NCBI GenBank assembly: GCA_040223615.1
Contig: JAVKFY010000059.1
Span: 1-26,337 of the forward strand
DNA: 26,337 bases
Direction of reading: 5' to 3'
Source of the DNA: JAVKFY01 sp040223615
Lineage (GTDB): Bacteria > Pseudomonadota > Alphaproteobacteria > GCA-2731375
Both the position numbers and the translations under genes were made by a program. A model generated the notes under the pieces. The model saw nothing but the letters and a program-made list of their open reading frames with translations. It had not been told where the DNA came from and did not search any database. Positions 15,040-21,212 of this stretch are shown one piece after another. Position 1 is the stretch's first letter. The number at the start of each line of letters is the position of its first letter.

Positions 15040-15327
15040 ATGACGACCTACACCCTGGATGACGTCGGCCCCCGCCCCACCGGCAAGCCGTACAGCGCTC
15101 GCGATAAGCAGAACATCATCGACGGCTGGAACCGATGGGAGGCCACCGGCCGCGCGCGGTTTGTCTGGGAGCGACAGATGGCGCGGGCCCGCGCGGAGAT
15201 CCCGGATGCCCTGGAGGCGGTCTACGACGTCCTGACCGACGAGCAGAAGGCCGCGCTGGCGCCGGATGTTGTCGACAAGATCGAGGCCAAGAAAGCGCTT
15301 CGCGCGCAGCGGCCGCAAGGAGAATAG
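15040..15327 (+). CDS. Small hypothetical phage protein after fibre gene
   Basis: This 95-residue protein starts 2 bp after the fibre-like gene. The first part is polar (DDVGPRPTGKPYSARDKQNI), followed by a charged helical region (RARFVWERQMARARAEIPDA) and VYDVLTDEQKAALAPDVVDK. Small proteins in this position are often fibre-assembly chaperones or tail accessory proteins, but no motif proves this. Its stop lies 2 bp before the next ATG. Confidence 0.65.
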   Translation: MTTYTLDDVGPRPTGKPYSARDKQNIIDGWNRWEATGRARFVWERQMARARAEIPDALEAVYDVLTDEQKAALAPDVVDKIEAKKALRAQRPQGE

Positions 15328-15329
15328 AG

Positions 15330-15551
15330 ATGGCCTTAGGGCACGGTCCGGTTTCCGGTCAGCCGACATGTGCAACGCCGGATGATGCCCGGGCGAAGCC
15401 GCTGGAGGCCCTGAGCGCCGAGGAAGTCGGCGACCAGGCGCCGACCGACGCCGACCTGGCGGCGCTGTGCTACCGGCCCGACGCGGCGCTGGTCGCGTCG
15501 GACTCAGTGTCCTCCCACGAGCATCGACGGGTGAGGGCACGGCGGCGCTAG
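15330..15551 (+). CDS. Small hypothetical protein
   Basis: The frame encodes 73 residues from the ATG at 15330, with AAGGAG about 8 bp upstream. The centre is acidic (LEALSAEEVGDQAPTDADLA) and the C terminus is basic (HEHRRVRARRR). I do not recognise a family. It is the last gene of the long rightward operon before a gap of about 200 bp. Confidence 0.5.
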   Translation: MALGHGPVSGQPTCATPDDARAKPLEALSAEEVGDQAPTDADLAALCYRPDAALVASDSVSSHEHRRVRARRR

Positions 15552-15758
15552 CCATAGGCTTGGTGCAAGGCCTCCAAGGGCGATCCTGAGTGGGCTTGCG
15601 TCCGGACGGTCCACCTTCAAACTTGAGATAGACGCGTCGTCAGGAAACCTAGCGGTGGATTGGACGTTATAGGACCAAGAGCGAATCCGTTGACTTCATT
15701 TAGCTTTCTGTAGTCAATGACGAGATATAATAGGCAAGAAGCTGATGTGAGCGGGACG
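15552..15758. other. Intergenic gap between structural block and HicB-like gene
   Basis: No convincing gene fills this stretch. It becomes noticeably richer in A and T from about 15640. It holds the TATAAT box that probably serves the HicB-like gene. No terminator hairpin with a T-run was found after the structural operon. Confidence 0.5.
15726..15731 (+). promoter_or_regulatory. TATAAT -10 box before HicB-like gene
   Basis: A perfect TATAAT lies at 15726-15731 in an AT-rich stretch. No good -35 box is at the usual 16-18 bp; TTGACT at 15690-15695 is 30 bp away, too far. Transcription from here would begin near 15738, which favours the ATG at 15759 as the true start of the downstream gene. 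Confidence 0.45.
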
Positions 15759-16061
15759 ATGTCGGAGACCTATCCTACGGTGCGCGTGGTTGTGTACAGC
15801 GAAGGGGAGATGCTGGTTGCACAATGCCTTGAGTATGACATTGGCGCGCAGGGCGAATCCTTTGAGGACGTTACCGAGCGTTTTCACATCGCATTTGAGG
15901 CAGAGTACGAAGCCTCGATCGAGATCCGAGGAGAGCCCTTCGCCGGGGTTCCGCCTGCCCCGCGTCAATTCTTCGAAATGTGGGAGGAATGCTCCTCCAC
16001 CGTAAAGCGCTATCCCGCGCGCGAGGCTGTTCCAAGTATCGAACTCGCAAGCTGCGCCTAG
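15759..16061 (+). CDS. HicB-like antitoxin-family protein
   Basis: The 100-residue protein has the HicB-like partial RNase-H fold signature: VRVVVYSEGEMLVAQCLEYD, then GAQGESFEDVTERF and AFEAEYEAS, followed by a C-terminal segment FAGVPPAPRQFFEMWEE. HicB proteins neutralise HicA mRNA interferases, and HicB-like relatives also occur without a classic HicA. An ATG at 15717 would add 14 residues, but the TATAAT box lies inside that extension. No HTH or RHH C-terminal domain is seen. The gene lies in a less GC-rich patch than its neighbours, a sign of separate acquisition. The next gene follows after 13 bp. Confidence 0.65.
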   Translation: MSETYPTVRVVVYSEGEMLVAQCLEYDIGAQGESFEDVTERFHIAFEAEYEASIEIRGEPFAGVPPAPRQFFEMWEECSSTVKRYPAREAVPSIELASCA

Positions 16062-16074
16062 TCGGCTCTAGCCG

Positions 16075-16356
16075 ATGGCGAACGAGTCGCGGCAGCTGCC
16101 AACCTTCGCTGCCTACCTGAACTGGGCTCGGAGCAACGGGTGCAAGGTTCAGGAGGGAGTCGTTGCTTCCAGCGCCCCCCGCAACGTGACGCGGATTTCC
16201 CGATCCGATTCGAGCGTCGTTGTCGTCGAAGCAGGGACGCAAAAGACTGAGCGGCTTACCCGCGCCCGAATAGCCGCTCTCGATCGACGCTTGGGTATCA
16301 AGTCGCCGTTCCTTGACGTACTCGGGCCTGAGCCTGAGAGCGCCGGAGACACGTAG
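16075..16356 (+). CDS. Hypothetical partner of the HicB-like gene
   Basis: The frame encodes 93 residues. It has an N-terminal helix (FAAYLNWARSNGCKVQEGV), a possible beta-rich centre (SVVVVEAGTQKTERLTR) and a closing helix with IAALDRRLGIKSPF. The order (segment with a small NGC turn, strands, then a positively charged helix) recalls small HicA-like toxins, but the conserved HicA histidine in a GSH-type motif is missing. It lies 13 bp behind the HicB-like gene, so they could form a toxin-antitoxin-like pair. This is a suggestion from size and position. Confidence 0.55.
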   Translation: MANESRQLPTFAAYLNWARSNGCKVQEGVVASSAPRNVTRISRSDSSVVVVEAGTQKTERLTRARIAALDRRLGIKSPFLDVLGPEPESAGDT

Positions 16357-16403
16357 CCGGGCGGCTACTATTCGGTACGGAACGCGCCGGTCGTCGTCGG
16401 CCG

Positions 16404-16613
16404 GTGAAAACGTCGCCCATCGGCCTCAATCCTGACGAGATCGCCACCGCTTTCGCGACCGTCGCTGGCATCGCCAGGATTTGCGGCAGCCTCGCCGAAC
16501 TAGCCGAGGAATGCCGGCGTAGCGTCGACATCCTGCCATCAGACCTGGCCCGGGCGCGCAAGATCATCGCCGACGCCGGCCTGGAGGATAGCAGCGGTCG
16601 GGTTGTGCACTGA
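16404..16613 (+). CDS. Small hypothetical protein
   Basis: A possible gene of 69 residues from a GTG at 16404, with no clear ribosome-binding site. The translation (GLNPDEIATAFATVAGIARI, then LAELAEECRRSVDILPSDLA) is amphipathic and helix-like, which favours coding over chance, but I recognise no family. Confidence 0.4.
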   Translation: MKTSPIGLNPDEIATAFATVAGIARICGSLAELAEECRRSVDILPSDLARARKIIADAGLEDSSGRVVH

Positions 16614-16693
16614 CGTGACAGACCCGTCGATTCGAAGGCAAATGGCCCCGGCAGCCAGATCCGCCGAGGCCATTCCACTTCACGGCCAAGCGC

Positions 16694-16855
16694 CTATCGC
16701 TTCTTGCCACCCTTGCCGCTGCCGCCCTTGTCCGGCCGTTGCGTGAGGGCCGAAGCCGAGACCTTTTTGATCTCGGTTGTCGTCAACTTACCGGTACGCA
16801 GGCCTTTGCTGGCGATACGGCCGACGTCACCGCCGGTCTTTTCGTTTCGAGCCAT
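16694..16855 (-). CDS. Small basic hypothetical protein
   Basis: This 53-residue protein begins MARNEKTGGDVGRIASKGLR and ends in a Gly/Lys-rich tail (GGSGKGGKKR). Short proteins of this type (SKALR, then a region ending in ASALTQ-like) are frequent on alphaproteobacterial plasmids and prophages, function unknown. The ATG at 16855 has GGAG about 7 bp before it; an upstream in-frame ATG at 16894 is less well placed. It is the only leftward gene in the right half of the element. Confidence 0.6.
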   Translation of the reverse strand: MARNEKTGGDVGRIASKGLRTGKLTTTEIKKVSASALTQRPDKGGSGKGGKKR

Positions 16856-17103
16856 GGTCATCTCCTTTGCTCGAATGCGCACGAGAACCGGCAACAGAAC
16901 TCTTTGTGCGGATTCCGCATCCTGTTACGCTGCGCTCGTGCAACTATCCCCCGCGTGGCGGGCCGCCCGTCATCGGTGCGCTAACACCTCGGGACGACCC
17001 GCCCGCCGGGGAGCCACTGCCGCAGTCAGAGATGCTGGTGCGACAGACCGCTAATGGAACACATTGGCGGGGCCGCGTCGTCTATCGTGGTGCACTCACA
17101 GCC

Positions 17104-17176
17104 TTATCCACAGCGTAGATCGTTGTAAGCGTCTGTATTTTTGTCGATTTTTGCGGTTACCCACAGAGCTGGATAA
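17104..17176. other. DnaA-box cluster flanking an AT-rich tract, possible origin
   Basis: TTATCCACA at 17104-17112 is a perfect consensus DnaA box. TTACCCACA (17157-17165) differs by one base, and the complement of 17168-17176 reads TTATCCAGC, a further near match. Between them is an AT-rich tract with TATTTTTGTC and GATTTTTGCG. Clustered DnaA boxes around an AT-rich tract are a usual sign of a replication origin. No gene is called across 16856-17299. Whether it works as an origin is unknown. Confidence 0.45.
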
Positions 17177-17299
17177 CGGTTTGCCGGCGGCCATGCGCTC
17201 GGCGCCCGGCGCGAATCACGACTATGCGGCGGTCGATCATGACGCCCGATCCAAACGCCCTGCGCCGCGCCGGCGAGTTGCTGAAGCAGGTCAACGGGC

Positions 17300-17587
17300 A
17301 TGTCGAAGGACCAGCAGGTCCAGGCTGTCCGCGTCGCCAACGTCGCCGAGGCTTGCGAGATCAGGCTGCGGGCGGAGCGCAAGGCCGGGCAGCTGCTCGT
17401 GGGCATGGATAAGCGCAACGGCGGTGACGCAATGCGTGCTCGGTCGGTTGCTACGACAGAGCTCAATGTCCCTCCGACACTCGGCGACCTCGGCATCAGC
17501 CGCGACCAATCCTCGAAGTGGCAGAAGCTCGCCGCTGTGCCCGAGGACGACTTCGAGGCGATGGTCGAGGCAGACTTGCCGTTCTAG
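17300..17587 (+). CDS. Phage/plasmid-type protein with EIRLRAERKAG motif
   Basis: The 95-residue protein contains ACEIRLRAERKAGQLL and LGDLGISRDQSSKWQKLAAV, segments shared with a widespread group of phage and plasmid proteins whose members usually read EIRLRAERRAGELL and SDLGISKTQSSRWQKLA. Their function is unknown; the second segment resembles a helix-turn-helix. Here the N-terminal helical region and the C-terminal tail of that group are missing, so this copy is short, perhaps truncated. The start at 17300 is tentative. Another open frame at 17238 overlaps the first part and could be the original N terminus, now out of frame. Confidence 0.6.
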   Translation: MSKDQQVQAVRVANVAEACEIRLRAERKAGQLLVGMDKRNGGDAMRARSVATTELNVPPTLGDLGISRDQSSKWQKLAAVPEDDFEAMVEADLPF

Positions 17588-17909
17588 GTGAGGCCGTATG
17601 CCGTCGCCAACCACATCAAAATGACTACGGGCGTGACGACGCCGATGCAGGCGTTGTTGCAGGTCCTCATTGGCTGAGTATACCAGACAGCACCGCGAGA
17701 ACTTGACCGCGGCGCACGCCAGGCGCAGCGCCGAGCGATTGACGTAACCGCCTGAGCGGTGCCTAATAGATCGGCCGCGCGAGGTGTTGACGCACCCCAC
17801 GCGGCCTAACCGCAACCGCCTTATGGGAGGCCATCGCGGCTATGCCAAACCTACCCTGTCAGCGTGCGTCCGCAAGCGCCTCCCTAGGCCTTTCCTGGGG
17901 AGACCCGAC
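17588..17909. other. Intergenic gap before S24-domain gene
   Basis: About 320 bp with no convincing gene. The palindromic 14-mer AACCGCCTGAGCGG (17746-17759) also occurs at 88-101 in the chromosome. Parts may be a decayed end of the upstream gene. No promoter with good -35 and -10 boxes was identified. Confidence 0.45.
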
Positions 17910-18266
17910 ATGACATCTACCCGACGCGCAGATCTCGGCGGCTTCATCGCCGCGCTGGACCTGCAAGACGACGCCCCGGCGCTGCCATCGCACATCGTGG
18001 AAATGAAGGGCGATTCGATGGCGCCGACCATCAACAGTGGCGACCGCGTGCTGGTCGACGAACGGTTCCGCTTCCCGAGCCCCGGCGGCGTATTCGTCTA
18101 CTGGGAGGACGGCGAGCCGGTGATCAGCCGGATGGAGTACCAGCCTTACACCGATCCGCCGGTTCTGACCGTGATCCGGGACAACAGGCACTACTCGTCG
18201 TTCGAAATCCCGGCGCGCGACCTCGCGATCGCCGGCCGCGTGACCTGGATCGCGAGGCGGACATGA
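17910..18266 (+). CDS. S24 (LexA/CI-like) peptidase-domain protein without HTH
   Basis: The 118-residue protein carries the peptidase half of LexA/CI-type repressors only. The nucleophile motif is GDSM (Ser36 in MKGDSMAPTINSGDRVLVD). The segment ending in IRDNRHYSSFEIPARDLAIA and the closing GRVTWIARR fit the S24 fold. The expected general-base lysine (VKRL-type segment) reads VISRM at 71-75, with Ser73 in its place, so self-cleavage may be lost. There is no N-terminal HTH, so it is not a complete repressor; it may modify a phage or host repressor by pairing with it. The ATG at 17910 has GGGGAG about 8 bp upstream. The stop overlaps the next start (ATGA). Confidence 0.75.
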   Translation: MTSTRRADLGGFIAALDLQDDAPALPSHIVEMKGDSMAPTINSGDRVLVDERFRFPSPGGVFVYWEDGEPVISRMEYQPYTDPPVLTVIRDNRHYSSFEIPARDLAIAGRVTWIARRT

Positions 18267-18643
18267 GCAGCATCACCCGACGCACCGTCCTCGCCGCTGG
18301 CGCCGCGCTGCCGGCCGTTGGCGTCCTTCCTGCTGTCGGTGGTGCCGATGCCGCCGCCGACCCAGTCGTTGCCCTGTGGCGCCGCTACGAGGCCGCGATG
18401 GCGCAATGGAACGTCATTGGCCCGGACGCCGTATTCGGCACCCCGCGCGAGGCAGCCGCCAACGCTTTGATGATCCGCGCCAACGCCATCGGCCGCGAGA
18501 TGGAGCGCACCCCGGCGACGACGATGGAAGGTGTCATTTGCAAGGCGAGGCTGGGCCAAGAATTGTACGGCGCCTGCGACGACGATCTGCACAGCACGCT
18601 CCTCGATGATCTGGAGCGGCTGAGCCTGGGGGCGCTGGCATGA
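18263..18643 (+). CDS. Hypothetical protein with twin-arginine signal
   Basis: The 126-residue protein begins with TRRTVLAAGAALPAVGVLPA, which has the twin arginines, hydrophobic core and Ala-rich end (GADAAA) of a Tat signal, with likely cleavage near residue 33. The mature part (VVALWRRYEAAMAQWNVIGP) is helical and resembles small alphaproteobacterial prophage proteins of unknown function. The ATG overlaps the S24-gene stop and its stop overlaps the following ATG, so three genes from 17910 to 19179 form a coupled operon. Confidence 0.65.
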   Translation: MSSITRRTVLAAGAALPAVGVLPAVGGADAAADPVVALWRRYEAAMAQWNVIGPDAVFGTPREAAANALMIRANAIGREMERTPATTMEGVICKARLGQELYGACDDDLHSTLLDDLERLSLGALA

Positions 18644-19179
18644 CCACGATGACCGACTACGCGGCCGAACTGCGCGACCTGACCCGCCGAGGCGGCGAAC
18701 TAGAGATTCAGGCGCTGGAGGCATACAAGGCCGGCGATGCTGCCGCCTACGCACGGCACCAACGCGAGTTCGACGCGATCGAACACAAGGTCGGCGAGAT
18801 CGAGGCGGAGGCCCATTTTGACGGGCAGATCACCGACCTGCAGGACGCGGTACTGCTACTCGTCATGGCCGCGTCGTCGCAACTGTCAATGAGCGAAGAA
18901 CACCCGGTCGAGTTGTGCACGACGGCGGCGCTTGCTCGCGGTGTTCGGTGGCTGGAGGAGCGAAGCGGGATCAACCACGAGGACCTGATCGGCCAGCGCT
19001 ACGGCGCGCACGACCTGCTCGACCGCAACGCCGGCATGACGCCGCCGTGGCGCTCTACCGGACAGACGTTCCGCCAAGCCTGCCGGGCCGCGGTCATCAA
19101 GGCTGAACGCGATGCGATGCAGATGGCCCGGGTCCAACCGCTGCACCCCGAGAACCGGGAGCGGCTGACGCGGACGTAA
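18640..19179 (+). CDS. Hypothetical helical protein
   Basis: The frame encodes 179 residues. The first third is an acidic helical stretch (YAAELRDLTRRGGELEIQAL and later HQREFDAIEHKVGEIEAEAH), the rest has no motif I recognise. It overlaps the Tat-signal protein gene as ATGA and is followed within 30 bp by a strong terminator-like hairpin, so it is the last gene of its operon. Confidence 0.65.
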   Translation: MTTMTDYAAELRDLTRRGGELEIQALEAYKAGDAAAYARHQREFDAIEHKVGEIEAEAHFDGQITDLQDAVLLLVMAASSQLSMSEEHPVELCTTAALARGVRWLEERSGINHEDLIGQRYGAHDLLDRNAGMTPPWRSTGQTFRQACRAAVIKAERDAMQMARVQPLHPENRERLTRT

Positions 19180-19208
19180 GCGTCGATCGATGCGAGGCTT
19201 TCACAACG

Positions 19209-19241
19209 ATAGGCCGGGGCAAAAACACCCCGGCCTATTTG
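19209..19241 (+). terminator. Rho-independent terminator-like hairpin
   Basis: ATAGGCCGGGG (19209-19219) pairs perfectly with CCCCGGCCTAT (19228-19238) over 11 bp, loop CAAAAACA, followed by a short T-run (TTTG). It sits 30 bp after the 18640-19179 gene and before a new promoter. Confidence 0.75.
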
Positions 19242-19264
19242 CTTGCATGTAATCGGGCCTTATG

Positions 19265-19322
19265 TGCAAGCAGGTAACTTGACATGCGAGCAGGTGATGG
19301 ATATTGATGTGCAAGCATGTAA
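19265..19322 (+). promoter_or_regulatory. Promoter overlapped by three direct repeats (operator-like)
   Basis: A sigma-70-like promoter has -35 TTGACA (19279-19284), a 17-bp spacer and -10 TATTGA (19302-19307). Three copies of a 13-mer cover it: TGCAAGCAGGTAA (19265-19277), TGCGAGCAGGTGA (19285-19297) and TGCAAGCATGTAA (19310-19322). The middle copy fills the spacer, so binding would block polymerase. Part of the motif also occurs at 19245-19252 (GCATGTAA). The downstream RHH protein is the obvious candidate to bind it. Confidence 0.65.
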
Positions 19323-19356
19323 GGTACCATCAGGTGCTAGCAATAGGAGCGATCGG

Positions 19357-20046
19357 ATGAAGAAGATCATCAGCGGTGTGACCTACAACACGGACACGTC
19401 GACACCATTGGGCCGGTCCAACTGGAAGCCAAACGATGCCACCGAGATCGAAGAGGTCCTGTACCAAACGCGCGGCGGCGCATTTTTCGTCGACGTGGTT
19501 GAGACCAAGCAGGTTTGGGTCGAATCCTGGCAAGCGATGGAGGAACGGGTCGAGCACGCATTTACACCTCTCAGCCCCGAGCAAGCGCAGAAGTGGATGC
19601 TGGAAGGCGAAGAGGTCGAAGTCCTTCACAACCCGTTCGAGGATCCGCCGGAGGCCGCTGCAGAGTCCGAACCGGCGGCGACCATCTATATTCGAGTGCC
19701 GGCTGCGTTGAAGCGTCAAGTCGATGAAGCCGCCAGGACGGCAAAGCAGTCGGGGAACGTCTGGGCGATGCGTTGTGTCGAGCGGTGCTTGGAGGAGCGC
19801 TCCGAAGTCGCACGTCGGGCGTTCAACATCCATTGGTTGGCCACGACCTTTCTGGCCTATGACGAGCCGGACGCGTTCTCGCCTGACCAATGGAGAGAGG
19901 CGTTGACCGAGATCGTCGAGCAGTGCGGCCAGTTGTGGGAGGAATCGGGGCAACAACAACCGATCACCGATGAAGCCCTCGGCCACGAAATCGACACGAT
20001 GAATTGGGAGAAGCGGTTCCAGCCCTACCAGGTAGGCGAAGCATGA
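19357..20046 (+). CDS. RHH-domain regulator with N-terminal accessory domain
   Basis: The 229-residue protein has an N-terminal domain (KKIISGVTYNTDTS, then EEVLYQTRGGAFFVDVVETK, ending near LSPEQAQKWMLEG) seen in a group of alphaproteobacterial plasmid and prophage proteins of unknown function. A ribbon-helix-helix-like segment follows at about residues 108-147 (ATIYIRVPAALKRQVDEAAR). The last 80 residues are unfamiliar. The ATG at 19357 has AGGAG about 8 bp upstream; the in-frame ATG at 19243 lies across the promoter and is rejected. It probably binds the repeats over its own promoter, an inference from position. The XRE gene downstream overlaps its stop (ATGA). Confidence 0.75.
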   Translation: MKKIISGVTYNTDTSTPLGRSNWKPNDATEIEEVLYQTRGGAFFVDVVETKQVWVESWQAMEERVEHAFTPLSPEQAQKWMLEGEEVEVLHNPFEDPPEAAAESEPAATIYIRVPAALKRQVDEAARTAKQSGNVWAMRCVERCLEERSEVARRAFNIHWLATTFLAYDEPDAFSPDQWREALTEIVEQCGQLWEESGQQQPITDEALGHEIDTMNWEKRFQPYQVGEA

Positions 20047-20258
20047 TCACCGGAGCGCAGATCAGGGCCGGCCGCGCCCTCCTACGGTGGAGGGCGGCCG
20101 ACTTGGCGAACAAGGCCGGTATCGGCACTGCGAGCGTTCATCGCGCCGAGGCAGTCGACGCCGCGCCCGATATGAGGGTGGCGACCCTGACGGCGATCGG
20201 GGCTGCGATGGAGGCGGTCGGGGTTCGGTTCATTCCCGGCGGCGTGCTGCGCATCTAG
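20043..20258 (+). CDS. XRE-family HTH transcriptional regulator
   Basis: The 71-residue protein is a single Cro/CI-type helix-turn-helix: MITGAQIRAGRALLRWRAAD, then LANKAGIGTASVHRAE, ending in MEAVGVRFIPGG. The pattern is that of the widespread short XRE proteins of alphaproteobacteria. It overlaps the stop of the RHH gene as ATGA, so both form one regulatory unit. Its target is unknown; in an element of this kind it may act with the RHH protein as the maintenance switch. Confidence 0.85.
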   Translation: MITGAQIRAGRALLRWRAADLANKAGIGTASVHRAEAVDAAPDMRVATLTAIGAAMEAVGVRFIPGGVLRI

Positions 20259-20341
20259 CGGCCGACCACCAATACGACGACGACGGGCCGGCCCAGCGCC
20301 GGCCCTTCTCATTCTGGCCTCGCTGCGCCACGCTGGTGGCC

Positions 20342-20536
20342 ATGGAAGAGAAGGACGTGTTCTTTGCCGCCGGGACTACCTTGCGCCTCTACGGCGACGA
20401 GGCGGCGCTACACGCGGCCCAGCGGGCGGATACGCTGCTCGACCGTGGCGACCTGGCCGGCGTGGCGACCTGGCGCCGAATCCTGGCCGCGATCGGCGAG
20501 CTGCAGCGGGAGCGGCCAGGAGGAGCGGTGCATTGA
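20342..20536 (+). CDS. Small hypothetical protein
   Basis: The frame encodes 64 residues with AALHAAQRADTLLDRGDLAG and WRRILAAIGELQRE, a pattern I associate with a short protein family common in alphaproteobacterial prophages and genomes, function unknown. The ATG at 20342 is preferred over longer in-frame starts that overlap the XRE gene. Its stop overlaps the next ATG (TGATG). Confidence 0.6.
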   Translation: MEEKDVFFAAGTTLRLYGDEAALHAAQRADTLLDRGDLAGVATWRRILAAIGELQRERPGGAVH

Positions 20537-20826
20537 TGCGTTGGGCAGCAAGAGCGGCGACGGCGATCGGATCGGCCAGCATGACCATCATGCCGATATC
20601 GCCGTCCGCAGCCCAAGACGATGGCAGATATCAGCTCACTACCGGGCCGATGTTGGCGGTCGAGCCGATCTCGGTGCCATTGCCCGAGAAAACGGTCTTT
20701 CTGCTGGACACCAGAACCGGCCAATCGTGGATGTTGATGTACGCCCCGATGGGCATTCGTCTGGAGCCCTACTGGGTAGAGTTGCCGCCGGTTCCATCAG
20801 CCGAGCAAGGCGGCCCGGAAAAGTGA
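20536..20826 (+). CDS. Hypothetical secreted protein
   Basis: The 96-residue protein starts with a probable Sec signal peptide (MRWAARAATAIGSASMTIMP then ISPSAAQ, cleavage after about residue 27). The mature part contains FLLDTRTGQSWMLMY, resembling small periplasmic or surface proteins in which a D-T-x-T-G-x-x-W core forms beta-strands. The ATG at 20536 overlaps the upstream stop and the 3' end overlaps the following GTG. A secreted small protein in an integrated element is unusual but not unique. Confidence 0.55.
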   Translation: MRWAARAATAIGSASMTIMPISPSAAQDDGRYQLTTGPMLAVEPISVPLPEKTVFLLDTRTGQSWMLMYAPMGIRLEPYWVELPPVPSAEQGGPEK

Positions 20827-21047
20827 CCCACGCCCGCCATCGCCGCGCAGCCTATGAGCGCGACTTCCGCTTCAAGGTCGACGTGCCGTCGCCGCCGGAC
20901 GGGCTCGGCCAGCGGCTCAACGCGATGCTGCGCTGGTGCGAGGCGAATGCCGGCGACTGGGCCAACTTCGGCAGCAAGTTCTATTTCGCCGGCGAGGCCG
21001 ATGCCGTGGGCTTCAGGCGGGAGTTCGGCGGCGAGAACATCGCCTGA
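20823..21047 (+). CDS. Small hypothetical protein at right end of element
   Basis: The frame gives 74 residues from a GTG at 20823, which overlaps the upstream stop. It contains RRAAYERDFRFKVDVPSPPD and LNAMLRWCEANAGDWANFGS, a pattern seen in short alphaproteobacterial proteins of unknown function. It is the last gene before the right attachment region. Confidence 0.6.
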   Translation: MTHARHRRAAYERDFRFKVDVPSPPDGLGQRLNAMLRWCEANAGDWANFGSKFYFAGEADAVGFRREFGGENIA

Positions 21048-21051
21048 ACGA

Positions 21052-21073
21052 TGGCACCCGAATTGGCACCCGA
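21052..21073. repeat. Right-end arm-site-like repeats (TGGCACCCGA, two copies)
   Basis: TGGCACCCGA occurs at 21052-21061 and 21064-21073, 12 bp apart. The 14-mer GAATTGGCACCCGA (21060-21073) is identical to 4107-4120 at the left end. They lie about 117 bp inside attR. They are candidates for integrase arm binding. Confidence 0.5.
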
Positions 21074-21189
21074 CCGGCAGGGACGAGGCGTGACGGGGTA
21101 TGATTGATGCCCTATCGCACCCCGTCAGAATGCCGGATTTCCGGGCCAGAAGTGACAAGCCGTGACTGGACGGCACAAGCTTATCCGGT

Positions 21190-21212
21190 TTCGATTCCCC
21201 TTGGGGTCACCA
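21190..21212 (+). repeat. attR: right copy of the 23-bp attachment repeat
   Basis: It is identical to 4041-4063, the 3' end of tRNA-Glu including CCA. The tRNA body is absent upstream, so this is the displaced 3' end left by integration. Confidence 0.93.

Larger units (their letters stand above)
4064..21212. mobile_element. 17.1-kb integrated element at tRNA-Glu (phage-satellite-like)
   Basis: The element is bounded by the 23-bp tRNA-derived direct repeats. In order it carries: a HEPN-like cargo gene, integrase, RHH regulator, excisionase-like HTH protein, SF2 helicase, split zinc-ribbon/Toprim primase, winged-helix replication-type protein with dyad repeats, HK97-type capsid protein, two small-terminase-like proteins, fibre-like protein, HicB-like gene, S24-domain protein, and RHH and XRE regulators. 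No large terminase, portal, maturation protease, tail tube, tape measure or lysis gene was recognised. The size, target and gene set resemble capsid-forming PICI-type satellites. A degenerate prophage is the main alternative. The boundaries are seen directly; the class is inferred. Confidence 0.85.

Noticed and set aside
15690..15731. TTGACT plus TATAAT as a promoter pair
   Set aside because: The 30-bp spacing is far from 16-18 bp; only the -10 box is kept as a weak call.
17238..17412. Frame starting MTPDPNALRRAGELLKQVNG overlapping the 17300 gene
   Set aside because: Its first 25 codons look plausible but the rest is Arg/Gly-rich shadow; at most a frameshifted N terminus of the next gene.
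88..17759. Shared 14-mer AACCGCCTGAGCGG at 88-101 and 17746-17759
   Set aside because: Short, partly palindromic and GC-rich, with unrelated flanks and only two copies; likely chance or a minor repeat.
4064..21212. CRISPR array or retron-like structure in the element
   Set aside because: No regular repeat-spacer array and no reverse transcriptase motif were seen; the repeats found are short and regulatory or origin-like.
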